Shown here: piece after piece, positions 48,185 through 61,113 of the stretch | Numbering within the stretch: position 1 is the first letter of the stretch | Layout of the letters: each line of letters opens with the position of its first letter | DNA from: Watersipora subatra | Taxonomy: Eukaryota; Bryozoa; Gymnolaemata; Cheilostomatida; Watersiporidae | Reading direction: 5' to 3' | DNA: 64,000 bases | NCBI RefSeq assembly: GCF_963576615.1 | Contig: NC_088715.1 | Span: 27,889,463 to 27,953,462, forward strand | Made by a program: the position numbers and the translations under genes | Notes under the pieces: model-generated | What the model saw: only the letters and a program-made list of their open reading frames with translations | What the model was told of the DNA's origin: nothing | The model's database searches: none

Positions 48185-48345
48185 GTTGCAAGGTGGTTCA
48201 GTGGTGCTATGGTGCGTATGTGTCTGTCTATGAACGCTGTGACCATGGGTTCAAATCCCAGATGGTGCATAGTTTTTTCCTAACGCTATTTGTGTAGCTT
48301 TGAATAGATGGATGGACGCGAGCCTTATAATAAATTATTCCAATC
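48185..48345 (+). mobile_element. tRNA-derived SINE
   Basis: The head GGTGGTTCAGTGGTGC, B box GGGTTCAAATCCC and tail GATAGATGGATGGACGCGAG then CTTATAATAAA are the same tail words as in the copy at 48773. No cloverleaf remains. Confidence 0.6.
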
Positions 48346-48772
48346 TTCCAAAACTATAAGCCAACATTTTAAAACATTTTGACATAATTTTACATCATAA
48401 ACTGTATACCAACAGGTAATACATAAAGCACGCTGAATTTTTTAAAGTATTTCATTGAGAGAGCAGACTAAGCTGGTGAATACATTGTCATACAGTGACC
48501 ATAGCAATCACACCTGAATACGTCTGCTGATTACTAAAAATAATGAGAGAGAAACACATTATATTTTCTCGGCTTATCTTGTTTTCAAAGTTTTATGCGG
48601 CATCCGAAGGGAAGAAACCTTAAATATTTCGATAAATTTCCTTAGTTCAAAATCTGTGAGATTTACAAGCTGTTATAAGCCTGAATATAGATATATACAA
48701 GCACCTTGGCTGTTTATGCCATGAGACATCATCATGTGTAATAAATAATTGCACAACTATTCTGAAACATGG

Positions 48773-48925
48773 CAAGGCAGCTGATTAGTGCATGTGAGCG
48801 TTACTTTACGAAGTGGAAAGTTGTGAGTTAGACTCCTGCTGAGAGTGATCTATTTTCCAACCTCTAATCGTGGCTCTGGATAGATGGATTGACACGACTC
48901 TTATTATAGTAAGAATTATAATGTA
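48773..48925 (+). mobile_element. tRNA-derived SINE
   Basis: The head GCTGATTAGTGCATGTGAGC, B-box-like GAGTTAGACTCC and tail GGATAGATGGATTGACACGA then CTCTTATTATAGTAAG belong to the same family as 48185. Confidence 0.6.
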
Positions 48926-50299
48926 ATTAGCAATAACATCTGTATACATATCTTCACTGGTGTGATTTGTCATCGCTGAGTGATTTTTATGACAATTACT
49001 ATTGAAACAAATAGATATGAGTGTACCCCCCAACTCTCGTATAAGTTAACTGGATTGACTCAACATTAATTTCTGAGACATTAACCAAGTTTGTTTCGTA
49101 TAATAAAAACGTGTATTTATAAATTTCAGAGAACCTTAAGCAAATATATTTGACCTTAAGAAGAGTGTATCAAATCGAAGAAGGTGAGATTTTCCACTGT
49201 TTATTAACTCTGTTAGACATGTATGGCTAGGAAGCCTAAGATGTCACAGAAGCAGAGAGCCTACCCGTTGATAAAAACTGCAGCATGATATGAACAGGTC
49301 AGTTTAAAACTATAATATCGAGCACTTTAGCAAGAATGAGCGAGATTTTAAACTAGATCACTAAAAATCGGGTGTTGATCTAACCTTAATGAATCGAATT
49401 TCTTAGAAACTGAAGCTAAAGGTAAACTATAACACTTAATGGAAGTGAATGCTGATGGTAGAAGTTAAATTAAGTGAACACACAGGGTTCGCATTTCACT
49501 GCATATTCTTAGACGGAGACTGCTTACTTATAGATACATAAATTATATAAAAAATTATAACAACAACGAAAATATTAAAGCGTATTTTAGAATGCACAAT
49601 AATTTGTTGATGAGTATTCACTGGCAGCGCTGCCTCTACAATAGAAGACCTTCTATCCAGTTATTCTACAGATAAATAACTTTGTCATTAGTTGAAAGCA
49701 TGAAGTTATTATTATGTAATCACACTTGATGTTGCGTTTTTTGTTCAAAAAGGACAATCGATGACTCTAAAACTTTGGTTTACAATAAAAATATTTTTGA
49801 CACAAAAATGCCGAGAACGCGGTCAGCAATTTGAGAGGAAAACAAGACGGAGAGTTCATGTAGAAGAAGGTTTATTAGTGCCACAAGATATGCAGTGAAT
49901 CATTATGGCACAGAGACATCAAGAAAGGGGCCAACCATTACATAAGATCTAGTAGCATGAGTACCTTGTACTAATTAGTATTGCGGACATAACTGAATAA
50001 AAACACACAAGAAAGTCCTTAGGATAGTCACTTTAGCTAAAGGCGTCAAATAAAATAAAAATTGTCATAGAGTGGAAACAAACATCTGCATAGGGATTGA
50101 TTTATAGATAAATTCTCATCAATGATTCGGCGAAATGTCAAAAGTAATGCATTCTTGACTATTTCAGATAACAAAATATCACACAGATTACTTGTAGTGG
50201 CGAATTGTGTTTCTTTGACTGACCCGTATTAACTTCTATGCTAAATATACACTCAAATCCTGTAGGTATAGTGATTTGTTCAGCGAAAGTTTCAGTTTA
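48926..50299. other. Gene-free region 3' of TUBGCP3
   Basis: The 3' UTR of TUBGCP3 should lie in its upper part on the minus strand, but no clear AATAAA is close to the stop; the nearest minus-strand one is near 49871. Nothing else is recognised. Confidence 0.35.
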
Positions 50300-53200
50300 T
50301 CATTCAGTGAATGAATTACCAAGTTGTACCGCATCAGGCACCCGGCCGCCTAAAACTCCTACAAGGCCACCCACAGGTTGTGATACTCCGGCGCCTGGCA
50401 GAAGTGTGGCAGTCCGGGGTTGGTACTTCTTCAGCACCTGCAACAGATTCAATGCTTGGTTCAAAGCTAAAGAGTATTGAAATTTCATTCAACTTTTAAA
50501 CCAACTGCGAAATCACCAGAATATTAACCATGGTCTACGGTCTATTAAGCTAAAGATCAAGCAAAGACAATGTTATAATATCCAATCAACTACTAATGAA
50601 ATTTTCTGTGTACATAAAGGCGTCTAATGACCAATAATTATTGGTACTATTAAAGGACAAGTTCGGTTGTCTCAATAGCTAATCTTTAAGCGATATACCG
50701 AGGAACCTCTCTATAAGAAATTAATTCGTTCTGGAAACAGTTTCACGAGTAGAGAATTTACTATGTAGAAACACATTTCACCATATAAATAATCTACTTT
50801 GTTCCAAACCCCCACAAACCTAAAAAATTAACATAAATTTGTATAAATACAGTAGATACTCTTATAACGTAAATTCCAGATAACGTAAAAAAATTATGTG
50901 AAGTTTTTGCTTCCTACTACGTAACAAATTCCATATAACGTAAAGTGTTAGGTCGGGCAAAATCAATTTGAATGTTAGTTTATTTCGCCGCACTTGCGGA
51001 AGAAAGAACGCTGTGTGATTAGCGTACTATTTATTATATATAACTTTCGTGACATTCTAGTTCGTCATAATAGATCCTTGAATGTGTCGACAAAAAGCGA
51101 ATAGGATAGCTGCGCAATTGTTCATGAATACAAAGGTGATCGGTTAGTGTAGGTGTTACAGCGTTGGTCTACCAGTCTTATCGTCACGAGTTGGAGTATG
51201 GTCAAAAATTATCCCTATCCTAGCCTTGACCCCTGGATAGTAATAGATGACAAACAGGTAGAACTGCTTTTTATAGCAGAACTATTTTGCTGTTTTTTTG
51301 CCTTATTGTAGACGTACAAAATATTTGTTATTAGCTTTACTTTGCAGGATAACTTTGCGGTTTTGAAAAATAAGCAAATCGTTGTCAATGAACGTCCAAA
51401 ATGTGCAGTCCCCATCAACTTGTTGTAAATTTACCGCAATCATGGTCTATAAAACCAGTGAGATTGATCATAAAAAGGAGGAAGTTGTTGATGCAAACCA
51501 ATAATTCTGCAGTTACGGTACATCCCACAAATTAAAAGAGTTCAGTGAAGATTTTCCTTCCAGCATTGCCGAATGGGTGAGATTGGAAAGATCTTGGAAT
51601 GGATTAGGCGATTTACATGTATTTTACTGTTCTTATAACATAAATGCTCCTGGAACGGATTATTTATGTTATAGGAGTGTCTACTGTACTGTATATGTAA
51701 TGGTTAAAACCAGGAACAAATACCTGTTAGAAATACGTTACTATAAATAAATAAAAAGAAAGAACAGAGAAATAATAACTAAAAACTACAAATGCTATGA
51801 CTGTTTATCTTTGGTTTTGGCCGCCTAGAATAGGCTAGGAAAAAACCACAGGGAGCAAGATGGTAGTCAGAAATGGGTAAGTGTATTGTAATGTTGTCAT
51901 GGTTCTGTTTTGTCAAAAATAAATGTTTTCAAGGATTGAAGTTGAAAGATTAATTTACATCAGCATGAAATTAAAAAACCTTGATCATACACAAATTATT
52001 CCTTGAATTGCTAGAAACTCAAGTTGTCCTACTCTGCATGTGATACATGATAACTCCCAATTATACAATGAACAAAAACAAAACACTTGTCATTTGCTTG
52101 ACTTTGGCTAGCAAATGAAACTGAGTGAGACGCATTGCACGTTATGCACACCGGAAGCAAACAGGCCAAAATACAGTCCAAAGTATGAAAGGCCTAGATC
52201 TAGTATCTAGAAATATCTTTCGTAAGTTAGAGCAGAATTTCCACTAAAAGTTGTAACATTGTTTTGTAACCTTTGCAGCAACAAGTCACCTAAACTTCAT
52301 GCATTCTTTAAGCTACTAACAGCAGAGTGTGCCATTGTATTTTGTGATATCATCATGTGACAAGTTCACTAATTCCAACTTGTCAACATTATGCACTGTC
52401 GTTAGGATCTATGAAAGTAATGCACTAGATAACTTTTATTTTTACTTCCATCGACAAAATGTTGATAAAGATGTATTAGATTAAAGTAATAATAGGAATG
52501 CTAATTATTACCATGTATAAATAACTACTGTAGTCATTTTTGTTGCCTCATAAAAAACCTAAAGTGTCTAAAAGTCAGCGTCGAAAGATATCGTCATGAC
52601 GCGCATGTAAACGATTGAACAGTTTGAAATTCTGTATATTTTTGCCTCCCAGTACCTTGGTGGAGTTTTATCTATGACCTTCACCTTGCCAATCTCTTAT
52701 TAGTCATCAGTTACCAGCTAAAGCACCATAAACAATTAGAAGAACAGCAAGACCTTAATGTTCTCGAGACTGCTCGCTGCTATATTGAGAAGCGCTGAAA
52801 CTAGAGTAGTGTGAGCAGCAGTCGTACCTGTGGGCTGGCAAGTATCGGCTCTTTAGCCTGATAGTGCTCATTGAAGTCGAGTCTGAACCTGAGAGCCTGC
52901 AGCTTATCGTCAGCTTGAGTGGCCAGCATGACTAGGAACTTAGTCACCATATCCTGTGGTGAAAGGAGAAAATGGATATGAGAGAAGTAAAAATACAAGC
53001 AGAAAACATACCAGAAGATGTTTAGGTAGAGACTGGTTCACACTATATCGCCGTATCTCGGCACTGTCATTTCAATGTTAGTCGTCGCTTATGTGAACTG
53101 TAAAATGATGTCATCGACAAAGCATCGCGGACACGTCGAGAAAGTTTGCAGCTGTCAAACTTTCTCAATGCTTCGCATCGACGACCGCTTTTCAAATGTG

Positions 53201-56200
53201 AACCATTTCACCAATTCACGGTTGTGGATAGCGTGATCGATTCATATCCGTTTATGATAGTGGCTGCGAGACTAGATTCTGATTACCGCATGCGAAAACA
53301 AAGAGGTTTACCGTGAAAATTAAAAAATATAAATGTCACAGAGTATTTCCTGATGCAAACGCGGATGAGTTTGTGATAGTATGAACATTGGTTATCATCG
53401 ACGATCACCAAAGTATTGTGGCATCAACGCCGAAATACGGCGATACAGTGTGAACCAGCCTTCATCGAATATAAAGGCAGACGTTATAGAAAATGTTGTA
53501 AGCAAAATAATAATAATAAAAACTAATATATGCTAAAAGTCTGTTCATTTGTGAATAATGTAACAGACCTTGACCCCTAAACATACATTTTGACAGCTTC
53601 AATGTTTAACCACAAAGTTTTATTGTGTAATATATAGAAATAGTTTATTTTTATGTACATTTTAAACTTCAAGTTTCCATGACACAACACAATTTAAGCT
53701 TGTCAGTTTTCAGGAGATTTGAGAAAAGTACATCAAAGAGGCATGTCAACTGTTGACATCATATCTTCCTACCTGCTGACAAAAGGTACAGATATGGCTG
53801 AAGTATTTTTGTCATCAGAATTGGTTAGATTATAATATATTGTTTTAATGTGTTATTTTCAGAAGGTGAGAACGGATTAATTAGTATTCAGTTATTTTAT
53901 ATATGAAAAATTGATTTGAGATACAATTGAAATGCCATATGAGCTCAGTCCTGGAATGCATTCAGCTAATATCTAACACTACTACTGTATTTGTCACACA
54001 CACTTCCCAAATTGCAGTTCTCTCAATATTTTGATAAACCTTTCAATACTCATTTTAGTAGTTGGGGCTCGGATGACTAGGTCCTTACGTTAGATGCTTT
54101 GAGTTTTATGCCAGCATTTATCTGCTGGACGTAAAGAATGGTAGAGTGTATGAGACTCACTCGAACTTACCTCACTGATCTCACGGTAGACACTCAAAAA
54201 CTTGCTGGATTTTATTGCCAAACTATTACTGATTAAGGAAATAAAACTAAGCACATTGTATGGCAATGAAAACTGATTGTATGCTGACCTAAGTTGACCA
54301 ACATCAGGGTTTAAAAACATGTCGGGTTAGGCAATGGACCATCACATGACCTGCTATATTCTCATTGACACCCAGTGTTACACCTAGTTGTGTTCCTGTT
54401 TTTATTTACATGAATTTAATCGTTAGCCGATTTATTAGCGCTGCAAAAACACAAACTAGTAACTAAGAATAGCAATGATTAGCTTTACAAGTTGATTTAC
54501 AAATGATGTTGATTCATAGTGACTTAGCTAAAGCTGACAATTGTAGGTTAGTTTTAGCCAAATGAAGAACACCTGTAAGATAAAAAACCTGCCATGGCCA
54601 CTAGTTACACTATATTACATATATTACATATACCGTTGAACCTTTAATTGAACGCCACCCCTTTTTGAACGCCACCTCCAATTGACCGCCACCCTGAAAG
54701 AAGGGTCGAAAAATAGACCGCCACTCTCCAATTGAACGCCACCGCCATTTAATCACCATTTTGACATTATTTGATTTTTACGAGCCCATAATATCAACTG
54801 CTCAGTAGAAAAGTGTCCACAAAATCATATTAATAATAAATCGTTTATATCAATAACACTTAATTCTCTCGTAGTCCAATTCCAAAGTTTTCGTTTTTTT
54901 CGTTAAAACTTTGAAAGCGACACCAGAGAAATAATCAATAACGGTCTCATGCTAGTAGTAGTTCTCTGTTTAACGCGGTCTTTCTACTTCGAAGAAGTCT
55001 ACATATATAAAAACGGCTTGAATTTAAAATGGTAGATGAACTTTCAAAGCAACGCCATAGAAATAACTCCTAACTGTCTCAGGCTAAAAGTAGTTTCTTG
55101 TTTAATGCGGTCCTAATTCTTCGAAAGGCATGCGTATAAAAACCGGTTCGGAAGTTTTGGACCAAAGGTTACGTTTACTAAGCAAACTTTTAAGCGTTGC
55201 ATTCATGTTAAATGCTGCGCTAAAATGTTTGGACGCTGATATTGACTAGTTCAGCATTGCAAAAGAAGAGTTGTGGTGAGAATATAATGTGGAAGGTAAT
55301 TGGACAACTAAAAGATGTTCTTTCCATCGAAAGCAACAATCCGAACACAGCTATCCGAGCAAACGATAGAAATATTTTTGTGTTAAAACGTTAATTTTTG
55401 TTTCTGTATGTAATATAAGTATGATTCGTTTATGTCACTTGTTCATAAATATTTATATTTGTACCATTTATTAGATTATTATTGTATAATTTACAAATAT
55501 GCAGATTTATAGCATGTTATTTAATAGCATCCTTGCAGCTATCTTAACACGGCTTACGAAGGATCGATGCTCACAACTCCACTTCTATTGCACATAAAAA
55601 GCTAGTTTTGGTTGCAAACTGTAGCAAACATATCAGTAAGTGCAATGGGCTTTCATTCAACAATGACAAATACAGATATAAAATAAAAGTATGCCTTCAA
55701 ATTTAGAATGAAATAAAAATTGAAAATGCCAGCAAATTGCAAAGAAGAACATAGGCTATAATATCGTTGCAGGTCAATTGCAAGCAATAGATATCAACTA
55801 GTAGAGATATTTCTCGATTTCTCTATGCACATTTACTATTAGTTATTTACAGTTAGTTAGTTATTATGAGTTAGTTATTATGAGTTAGTTAGTTATTAGT
55901 TAGTTATTATGAGTTAGTTATTGCATCCAAAAGGTTTAATATAGCTCCACCAAAAAAAGCAAAACATAGGCGACATTCGTTTTGCTCGTAATAGTGCTCA
56001 ATTTACCTTCCGAAAATTCTGACGAGCCAGTTGAAAAATACACCGCCAGTCTCTATTTGAACGCCGCCTCCAATTGACGGCCACTATAGAAAAATGGTTG
56101 AAAAATAGAGCGCTATGGCGTTAAATTAGAGGTTTTACGGTATATCATATATATATACTAATATTATACTTAGTATCTAGTGCATTAAAATTAATCCAAA

Positions 56201-59200
56201 TTAATTTAGTGCATTAATCCAGTATATGTTTGGTGCGAGCTACCCAAACTTTCAATAAATGTTGTATTATAAAATAAAAGTTTTATATTATATCTATACA
56301 TTGTTATCATACAATTAGTTAAGGCGCGCTGACTTGGGACTTTAATCAAGTTGCTTGCTAACTCTCAATAGTAGAATTCCAAATGCTCAACTTACAGCAC
56401 TCTGAACATCTGAGAAGCAAAACAACTCCCAAAAGCCTACAGAGATTTAAATCGATGTTTCAGATATTGATCGAAGAGACTTACAGTGACTATGAGTGCC
56501 CCCAGCACGCCGACGACTCAAATGTAATGTGTATATTTTTAAACAGACAGTTCTGCTGCAGCTGATAGTAAATAAAAAATGAAATTTCACATATTAATTT
56601 TGTAACAATATTATTTCTGTTATTATTATTATTCCACGATTGTCATTAGAGGACCTGGGAATAATATTTAAAAATTTAATATATGAAAAGGTCATTCCTT
56701 ATTTTGATTAAATCTTCCACCTTCCTCTTCCACTGGTGGCCATAGATAAGTTGCCTATTATGTGTCATCAGCGTGACATTCCTTGCTAATTTTGCTAAGG
56801 AAAGTTGATAGTCATGAGGGTTTTAGGGCTGCTTTGAAGCAATACTTGCTGGACTCTCTGGAATAGATTTATTTTGATTTCTTTTGCTTAGACAACTATG
56901 TTTTCTTTCTTAACAATCTCATCTGCTAACGCGGCTCTCATCGCACCTTACTTTTTCTAACATCTTGTTGTTATGACTTAATGTAAATAAAACAAAAAAA
57001 CAAACAAGAGGAACTGCATTACCTGATTGAAACAGGGAGTTGCGACACTTTTCTCAATTATCACCACCATTTTATATTTAGGTAAGCTAGCGTAGAATGC
57101 TAGTTAGAAACACATCAGACATTTTTTACACCCTTGGACCTTCAGGTGACAGTTAGTGACAGGTGACATGTAGTGACAAGTAGTGGCAGGTGACACCTAC
57201 TGACAGGTGACACATAGTGACAGGTGCCAGTCATTTGATATTATAATATAGCTCACCTGATAGGCTTGACTCAACACTTTCAGTTGACTCCTTGTGGGTT
57301 TTATAGTCATCTTCAAAAACTCAGTTCTCCTTTCCTTCTCTTCAGCCTCTCTCTCCTCTGTGGTTCCCCACTCAGACTAAATTACACACATAAAACCGTG
57401 AGGTAAAATAGGTGAACCTTATTTATACATGCAAGCTGTAGAAATAACCTCATTAAGGTATAAATTAACTTGTAGACCAGTTATGGCCAAATGGCGGATC
57501 TAGATCCGAATCTCTGTAGTGTTTTTGTGGATCTTTCAAGTTGGCTGTCAACAAATATTTTTGAAGTATTTTTTTAAAAATTTGGTTTAAAAAAGATTTT
57601 TGTAAACTTTTCTTAGAATTTTTGTAAATTCATTGTTTTCAGCAATGAATTACGTGAGAAACAATCATAGAACACGGCTCACAAACAATTTTTAGTCAAA
57701 TTATGGATATAACCAAAGTTTTTTAAAATCGCATTCGACGCTTTGTTTTAAGATGTACACAAATAATTGCATGTTTATATATGATAAAAAATAAAAATGC
57801 ATATCTTCAGCTCGTTATGAATATTTAATTTGTCAGATTTTACTGTAGCGGATCATGACCAAAATCATTTGGCCTGCTGTAGAACATTGCAACATCTTCT
57901 CTATGAAAAACACCAACAATATAATAAACAGCCACCTAATAGCTTGATCGGAGGCCCATCTATACCCTTCTTGCAGAGACAGCAGCCCATAAAAAGACTA
58001 GGGTGCATTTGTGGGGTTAACAGCAGACCTGACAAGTCAGGTGCTATGAAGGCAGCTAGACACTAGGCTCTAAAACGAGCTCACAAAATTTCAAGGCCAG
58101 TGTGGCCAATGGTGGCTAACTATGACCACGCAGGCTATAACTAATGAGCAAATCAATAATTGTTTTTGTACTACAAAAATTCTGTCATGTTTGCTTTTAC
58201 ACAATTTAACCATAACTGTTGTAAAGATGTAAGCTTAGAAAATACAGCACAAAGAACGCAAAACAAGACAAACAACTACAATGAAAAGCCAAGCAATAAA
58301 TCAAGCAACTCTGTTGTGTAATGTCGAATGTTTTTTGTTAGCATTATAGGTGTGCCCAGATTAGGCTTAATAGTCAAAAGTTAGCGATTTAGAAATTCTT
58401 GCCTCGGTCGCTCATGTGATTAGAGTTATACAAATGAGAAAAAAGTAAGCCACCAATGAGGATCGAACTCATGACCTCCTGTTTACTAGACAGGCGCTCT
58501 AGCCACTGAGCTATGGCGGCACACGTTTACGACGTCCATTCATAATCAATTTATTACAAAGCCGCGTTACGCTTCAATCGCGCTCGGTAATTTCTTTGTC
58601 AATAGCGTTAGCTGAACCGTAGCGTACGTAAATGGGCCTCTTTTCAAATGCGGGTCAGCCTTCGCCAGTGGAACTTACTAACCCTCTGTAATTTTACCCA
58701 TATACATGTATATATATTAACCAAACACCATTGCATCATCTTACAGAAGATAAACACTAACAATATGATAAACAGCCGCCTGTCATTCGGACCACTCAGT
58801 TTTGATGCTCTCTATCAACATGTATGTATTATGAATGAATTTTCATATGAATTTCAACTTTTCTAACAAATACATAAGGTCAACTCTCTTTATACCATTT
58901 TAATTCCTTCCAGTGTTGGCATCGCAAAGTGAAACTGTCGTATAGAGACGTATAGCAACCCATAGTACTAATTATCTAATGCAAACACCCCCTGAGAAAA
59001 ACAGTTAACATTCATATACATGTTCATGTTAAAATTAGTAACAAAACAATATGTTTACCGGTGATAAATATAGTTACTTACAGTAACTTTAATGCGCTTA
59101 GTAGTTATGATTTGCAATAAAATGTAACATTACGATGTATTATGTGCAATACGTATCGTAGGGAGTTGTTACCTTCGGGACAGACGTATAACATAAATGT

Positions 59201-60066
59201 TGAATTTAGCTTAATTAAATTTAGCTTACTATATTATATATAGTATATACTATATGTATATATAGTATATATTAGTATATATATAGTATATATGTATATA
59301 TTATATATATATAGTATATATGTATATATTATATATATATATACTATATGTATATTTACTAAACCACTCTTCAACTTTAGCATCGTCTAAAATTTTATCA
59401 CCTATCTGTTTCCTGTTTCATTTTCACTATAACCAACAACGAATATCTCTGAGCTGAGAGGGAGCATCGTATTTCTTTCAGGCGTTGTTAGAGGGATTTC
59501 GCGAACAGCATATACACGTCTTCGTTATTCCGACTTATTCAGCACACCAACTGCCAAATTCTAATTTCGAGAGAAATTTTTGTTGATATCATATGGCGAA
59601 AAGAATGTCGTATATCAGGGATGAAAAATCCCAGTGTTTCATATAGTCAGAGGAAAAAAATCGTATAAAAGGAAGTTAGGAACATCGTAGCCTGGAGACG
59701 CATCGTATGCTAAAAATCAAACAGTTTCACCCAATTTTAAACTGCTGAAGTTTTAATTGTTCTTTGAATTTCCTCACAGCGTATGATCAAACTGATGCCT
59801 AATAATATCAAAAAAAATCTTTCTCAAAAGATATTCTTCATCGACCTAGAACTTGCTATCACACGTAGCGTTATGTTGTGGGGCCACACGATGCTACTGA
59901 CTACTCTAATACTGATCCCACCCACTTCACTGGTTCTCTGTACCATGCCCTTCTCGAACTGCTGCCGGTAGTCGTTCTCTCTCGACGCCTTCTCAAAGAA
60001 ACCTTCAAGGATCTGCTGGAACTTGATGATGAGGTCAAAGATGGTACGAAGTTGCGAGAAGACATC
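50300..60066 (-). CDS. TUBGCP3: Gamma-tubulin complex component 3, last four coding exons
   Basis: The protein is a core subunit of gamma-tubulin small/ring complexes, nucleating microtubules at centrosomes. Exons: 60066-59926, 57376-57257, 52953-52828 and 50437-50300, all phase 0 with GT-AG borders, giving 174 C-terminal residues and a stop. Vertebrate GCP3 matches in order: [12 protein letters not shown] (family QLRxxFDQIIEx), then SEWG with an acidic [14 protein letters not shown] linker and [11 protein letters not shown], then VTKFLVML and the hallmark [14 protein letters not shown]. This is the end of the GRIP2 domain, which contacts gamma-tubulin. The last exon encodes a 45-residue Gly/Val-rich tail ([13 protein letters not shown]) not like the short basic vertebrate tail. 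The GRIP1 half and upstream exons were not found up to 64000. Introns hold MITEs and a tRNA-Thr. Confidence 0.85.
50850..51686. mobile_element. TA-flanked MITE with about 28-bp TIRs
   Basis: Its ends are CAGTAGATACTCTTATAACG and, inverted, CAGTAGACACTCCTATAACA, flanked by TA on both sides. It is 837 bp with no transposase. A tRNA-like SINE head (GGTTAGTGTAGGTGTTACAG, about 51138) lies inside. The 150 bases upstream (50690-50840) look like a truncated relative of another short element (ACCTCTCTATAAG). Confidence 0.75.
51687..52827. other. Intron of TUBGCP3 without recognisable content
   Basis: It is A+T-rich. No paired termini, repeats or exons were found. Confidence 0.35.
53031..53460. mobile_element. 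Short TIR element (MITE) in a TUBGCP3 intron
   Basis: Its ends are GACTGGTTCACACTATATCG and, inverted, GGCTGGTTCACACTGTATCG; the inverted match runs about 40 bases. It is 430 bp and non-coding. Target duplication is not evident, so the superfamily is left open. An internal AGTTTGCAGCTGTCAAACTT palindrome is present. Confidence 0.7.
54633..56140. mobile_element. TA-flanked DNA element with GAACGCCACC repeats
   Basis: Its ends are CCGTTGAACCTTTAATTGAA and, inverted, CCGTAAAACCTCTAATTTAA, flanked by TA. Each end carries several TTGAACGCCACC-like subterminal repeats (54655-54745 and 56045-56125). It is 1.5 kb with no transposase read. A TTAGTTAGTTATTATGAG microsatellite lies at 55850-55920. Confidence 0.7.
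57143..57233. repeat. Tandem GTGACAGGTGACA repeat next to a TUBGCP3 exon
   Basis: Irregular units of AGTGACAGGTGACAC end about 25 bases from the splice donor of exon 57376-57257, on the intron side. Confidence 0.7.
58449..58521 (-). tRNA. tRNA-Thr (anticodon AGT), copy 2, inside a TUBGCP3 intron
   Basis: The gene body is identical to the tRNA-Thr at 46683, including the AGT anticodon and T arm. On the minus strand it is followed by TTACTTTTTTCTC, a Pol III terminator. The 3' flank is also partly alike (both have TTTTTT then GTATAAC), so the duplication took some flank with it. It lies on the same strand as TUBGCP3. Confidence 0.92.
59216..59356. repeat. (TA)n-type microsatellite
   Basis: Long imperfect TATATAGTATATA repeats cover about 140 bases in a TUBGCP3 intron. 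Confidence 0.85.
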
Positions 60067-60227
60067 CTGTAAAATAATACGACAAGCCATAAAATCTACT
60101 CCATTATAATTCTATATAACTTGTATATATTATACTTTCTCTTTCTACCAAAGCAGTCCTGCATAACACAGCGAGTACGTAGTAGCAAAAATGCAAGTTA
60201 TGTAGTAGCTTGCCATTCTTCATAGCA

Positions 60228-60699
60228 CAGGGGTTCCCAACCTTTTTCATTCAGTTCCCCCTTATGCCTTTTCATAAATTTGATTCCCCACTCACTTCTA
60301 ACTCACATGACTAAAAACAACCGACACAAATTATAATCCCATTTTCTTGTACATATCTAAACATATAACAACATATTATTAGTTTTTATACAGCATGCAT
60401 ACAAGGCACAACAATACATGACCTTCAGCATGGCGGTGAATTGGTATATGACTAGGTTAACTTACTATCCAATTAAAATCTGGATGAATGTGTTCACATA
60501 TATCTGGGTTCTGACTAGTAGCTCATTATTAGCAACTAGTGTTATAGATATAACCAAAATGTTAACTGATGAAACCCAAACTCAGATGACACAGCAGGAC
60601 ATAAATTAAAAATTTGACAAATCAGACACCTCGCTGTTCCTCCCTCGTATATTCAAAATTCCCCCCTTGGGGGAATTTCTCCCTGGTTAGGAACCCCTG
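60228..60699. mobile_element. hAT-type MITE with perfect 8-bp target duplication
   Basis: Its ends are CAGGGGTTCCCAACCTTTTT and, inverted, CAGGGGTTCCTAACCAGGGA. TCATAGCA is duplicated exactly on both sides (60220-60227 and 60700-60707), the 8-bp hallmark of hAT transposition. It is 472 bp and non-coding; the 63-codon frame inside is chance. It lies upstream of the first visible TUBGCP3 exon, presumably in an intron. Confidence 0.9.
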
Positions 60700-61113
60700 T
60701 CATAGCAGAAGAATGTCTAAAGAAGCTGCTGTTCTGAAGTTGGTTGAATACGAAGCTCAAGCGGAAAACATATTGAACGCTCATCACATGTGGTCAAAAT
60801 TTCATAAAACACACACTGCCTTTTATGATACGGTTTTTATGTAAAATTCAAGTCCTAAATCTTTTAATCAATTTTTTGAAGTAAAACCTAAAATTGCTTT
60901 TGTATTTGTCCAAATCGCATCTGATCATGAGAAATTAACTCAAATCACCAGAACTTTGAAAACTGAGAAGTTTTTTTTACAGATATTTAAGCATTTAAAT
61001 CAAAATTCAAAAATTCAAAATGTTACAGTACAGCACTTTAGCAGGTATCTACTTATACGCACAATTTGATCTGTCTGAAGCCAGGCTAAGTTGGGAAAAA
61101 AGATTGATTTTAA

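Noticed and set aside
58877-59720. Possible further MITE around the (TA)n repeat (CAACTCTCTTTATACC at left)
   Set aside because: No convincing inverted terminus was found on the right side, so ends could not be set.
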